The notes beneath the pieces were generated by a model that worked only from the letters and a program-made list of their open reading frames with translations, searched no databases and was not told the DNA's origin. Position numbers and translations under genes: made by a program. A stretch of 64,000 nt of DNA from Draconibacterium orientale (GTDB lineage: Bacteria > Bacteroidota > Bacteroidia > Bacteroidales > Prolixibacteraceae): contig NZ_CP007451.1 of assembly GCF_000626635.1 (NCBI RefSeq), positions 4,508,501-4,572,500 of the forward strand, read 5' to 3'. This document shows, piece after piece, positions 63,951 to 64,000 of this stretch (positions within the stretch are counted from its first letter, which is position 1; each line of letters opens with the position of its first letter).

Positions 63951-64000
63951 CACTTATTAAAAATAAATAGTTAACAAAAACGCGCTATCCTTTTTATTGT

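Overview
The window looks like a chromosomal segment of a Bacteroidota bacterium, probably a marine or sediment member of the Bacteroidales/Marinilabiliales (Prolixibacteraceae-like). The evidence is a SusC/SusD outer-membrane pair, DUF3078, DUF5686, DUF4251, DUF349 and DUF6266 proteins, a HYC_CC_PP-type metal-locus protein, few Shine-Dalgarno sites, and promoters of the Bacteroidota TTTG-N20-TAnnTTTG type. The genus is inference. No rRNA, complete tRNA or CRISPR array was seen.

Region 1 (1 to about 11,672) is an accessory, defence-type island. It holds the tail of an Argonaute PIWI domain, an mcrB-mcrC pair, a WYL regulator behind a perfect 13-bp inverted repeat, a small UVR-motif protein, a possible uracil-DNA-glycosylase-fold protein, and a large DUF3883 nuclease-like protein lying between 21-bp direct repeats. 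It then has about 1 kb of C-rich apparently non-coding DNA leading into a DUF6266 gene, and an HTH/coiled-coil protein. It ends at a 3' tRNA fragment on the + strand, as expected at the distal end of an element integrated in a tRNA gene whose intact copy would lie left of the window. The C-rich segment plus DUF6266 is the best candidate here for an undescribed unit.

Region 2 (12-21 kb) carries an outer-membrane protein gene, an MFS transporter and an M20 amidohydrolase (both disrupted), an IS1595-type element, a TAT-exported Gfo/Idh/MocA oxidoreductase and an intact IS1182-type element. Region 3 (21-38 kb) is ordinary chromosome: DUF349 protein, ArsC/LMW-PTP-like protein, Xaa-Pro aminopeptidase, cytidylate-kinase-like protein, a DUF1080-PHP fusion lipoprotein, an MlrC (M81) lipoprotein, a radical SAM protein, a TSUP/YeiH/LysR/MFS anion-transport group, a serine hydrolase and a VOC protein.

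Region 4 (38-44 kb) is a probable metal locus (secreted HMA protein, TonB-dependent receptor, Cys/His-rich protein) followed by an M49-like peptidase and fabI. Region 5 (44.8-51.6 kb) is a SusC-SusD-SusE/F-like outer-membrane uptake operon with no glycosidase or regulator beside it. Region 6 (52-64 kb) has housekeeping and envelope genes: M23-like protein, DUF4268, SRPBCC, DUF3078, CYTH, HD, DUF5686, PlsC-like acyltransferase, B3/B4 protein, DUF4251, sfsA and tsaD.

A caution for the whole annotation: at least five genes are broken by single-base indels, mostly in or beside short homopolymer runs, and one more by an in-frame stop. Sequencing error is the simplest explanation for the indels, so these genes may be intact in the organism.
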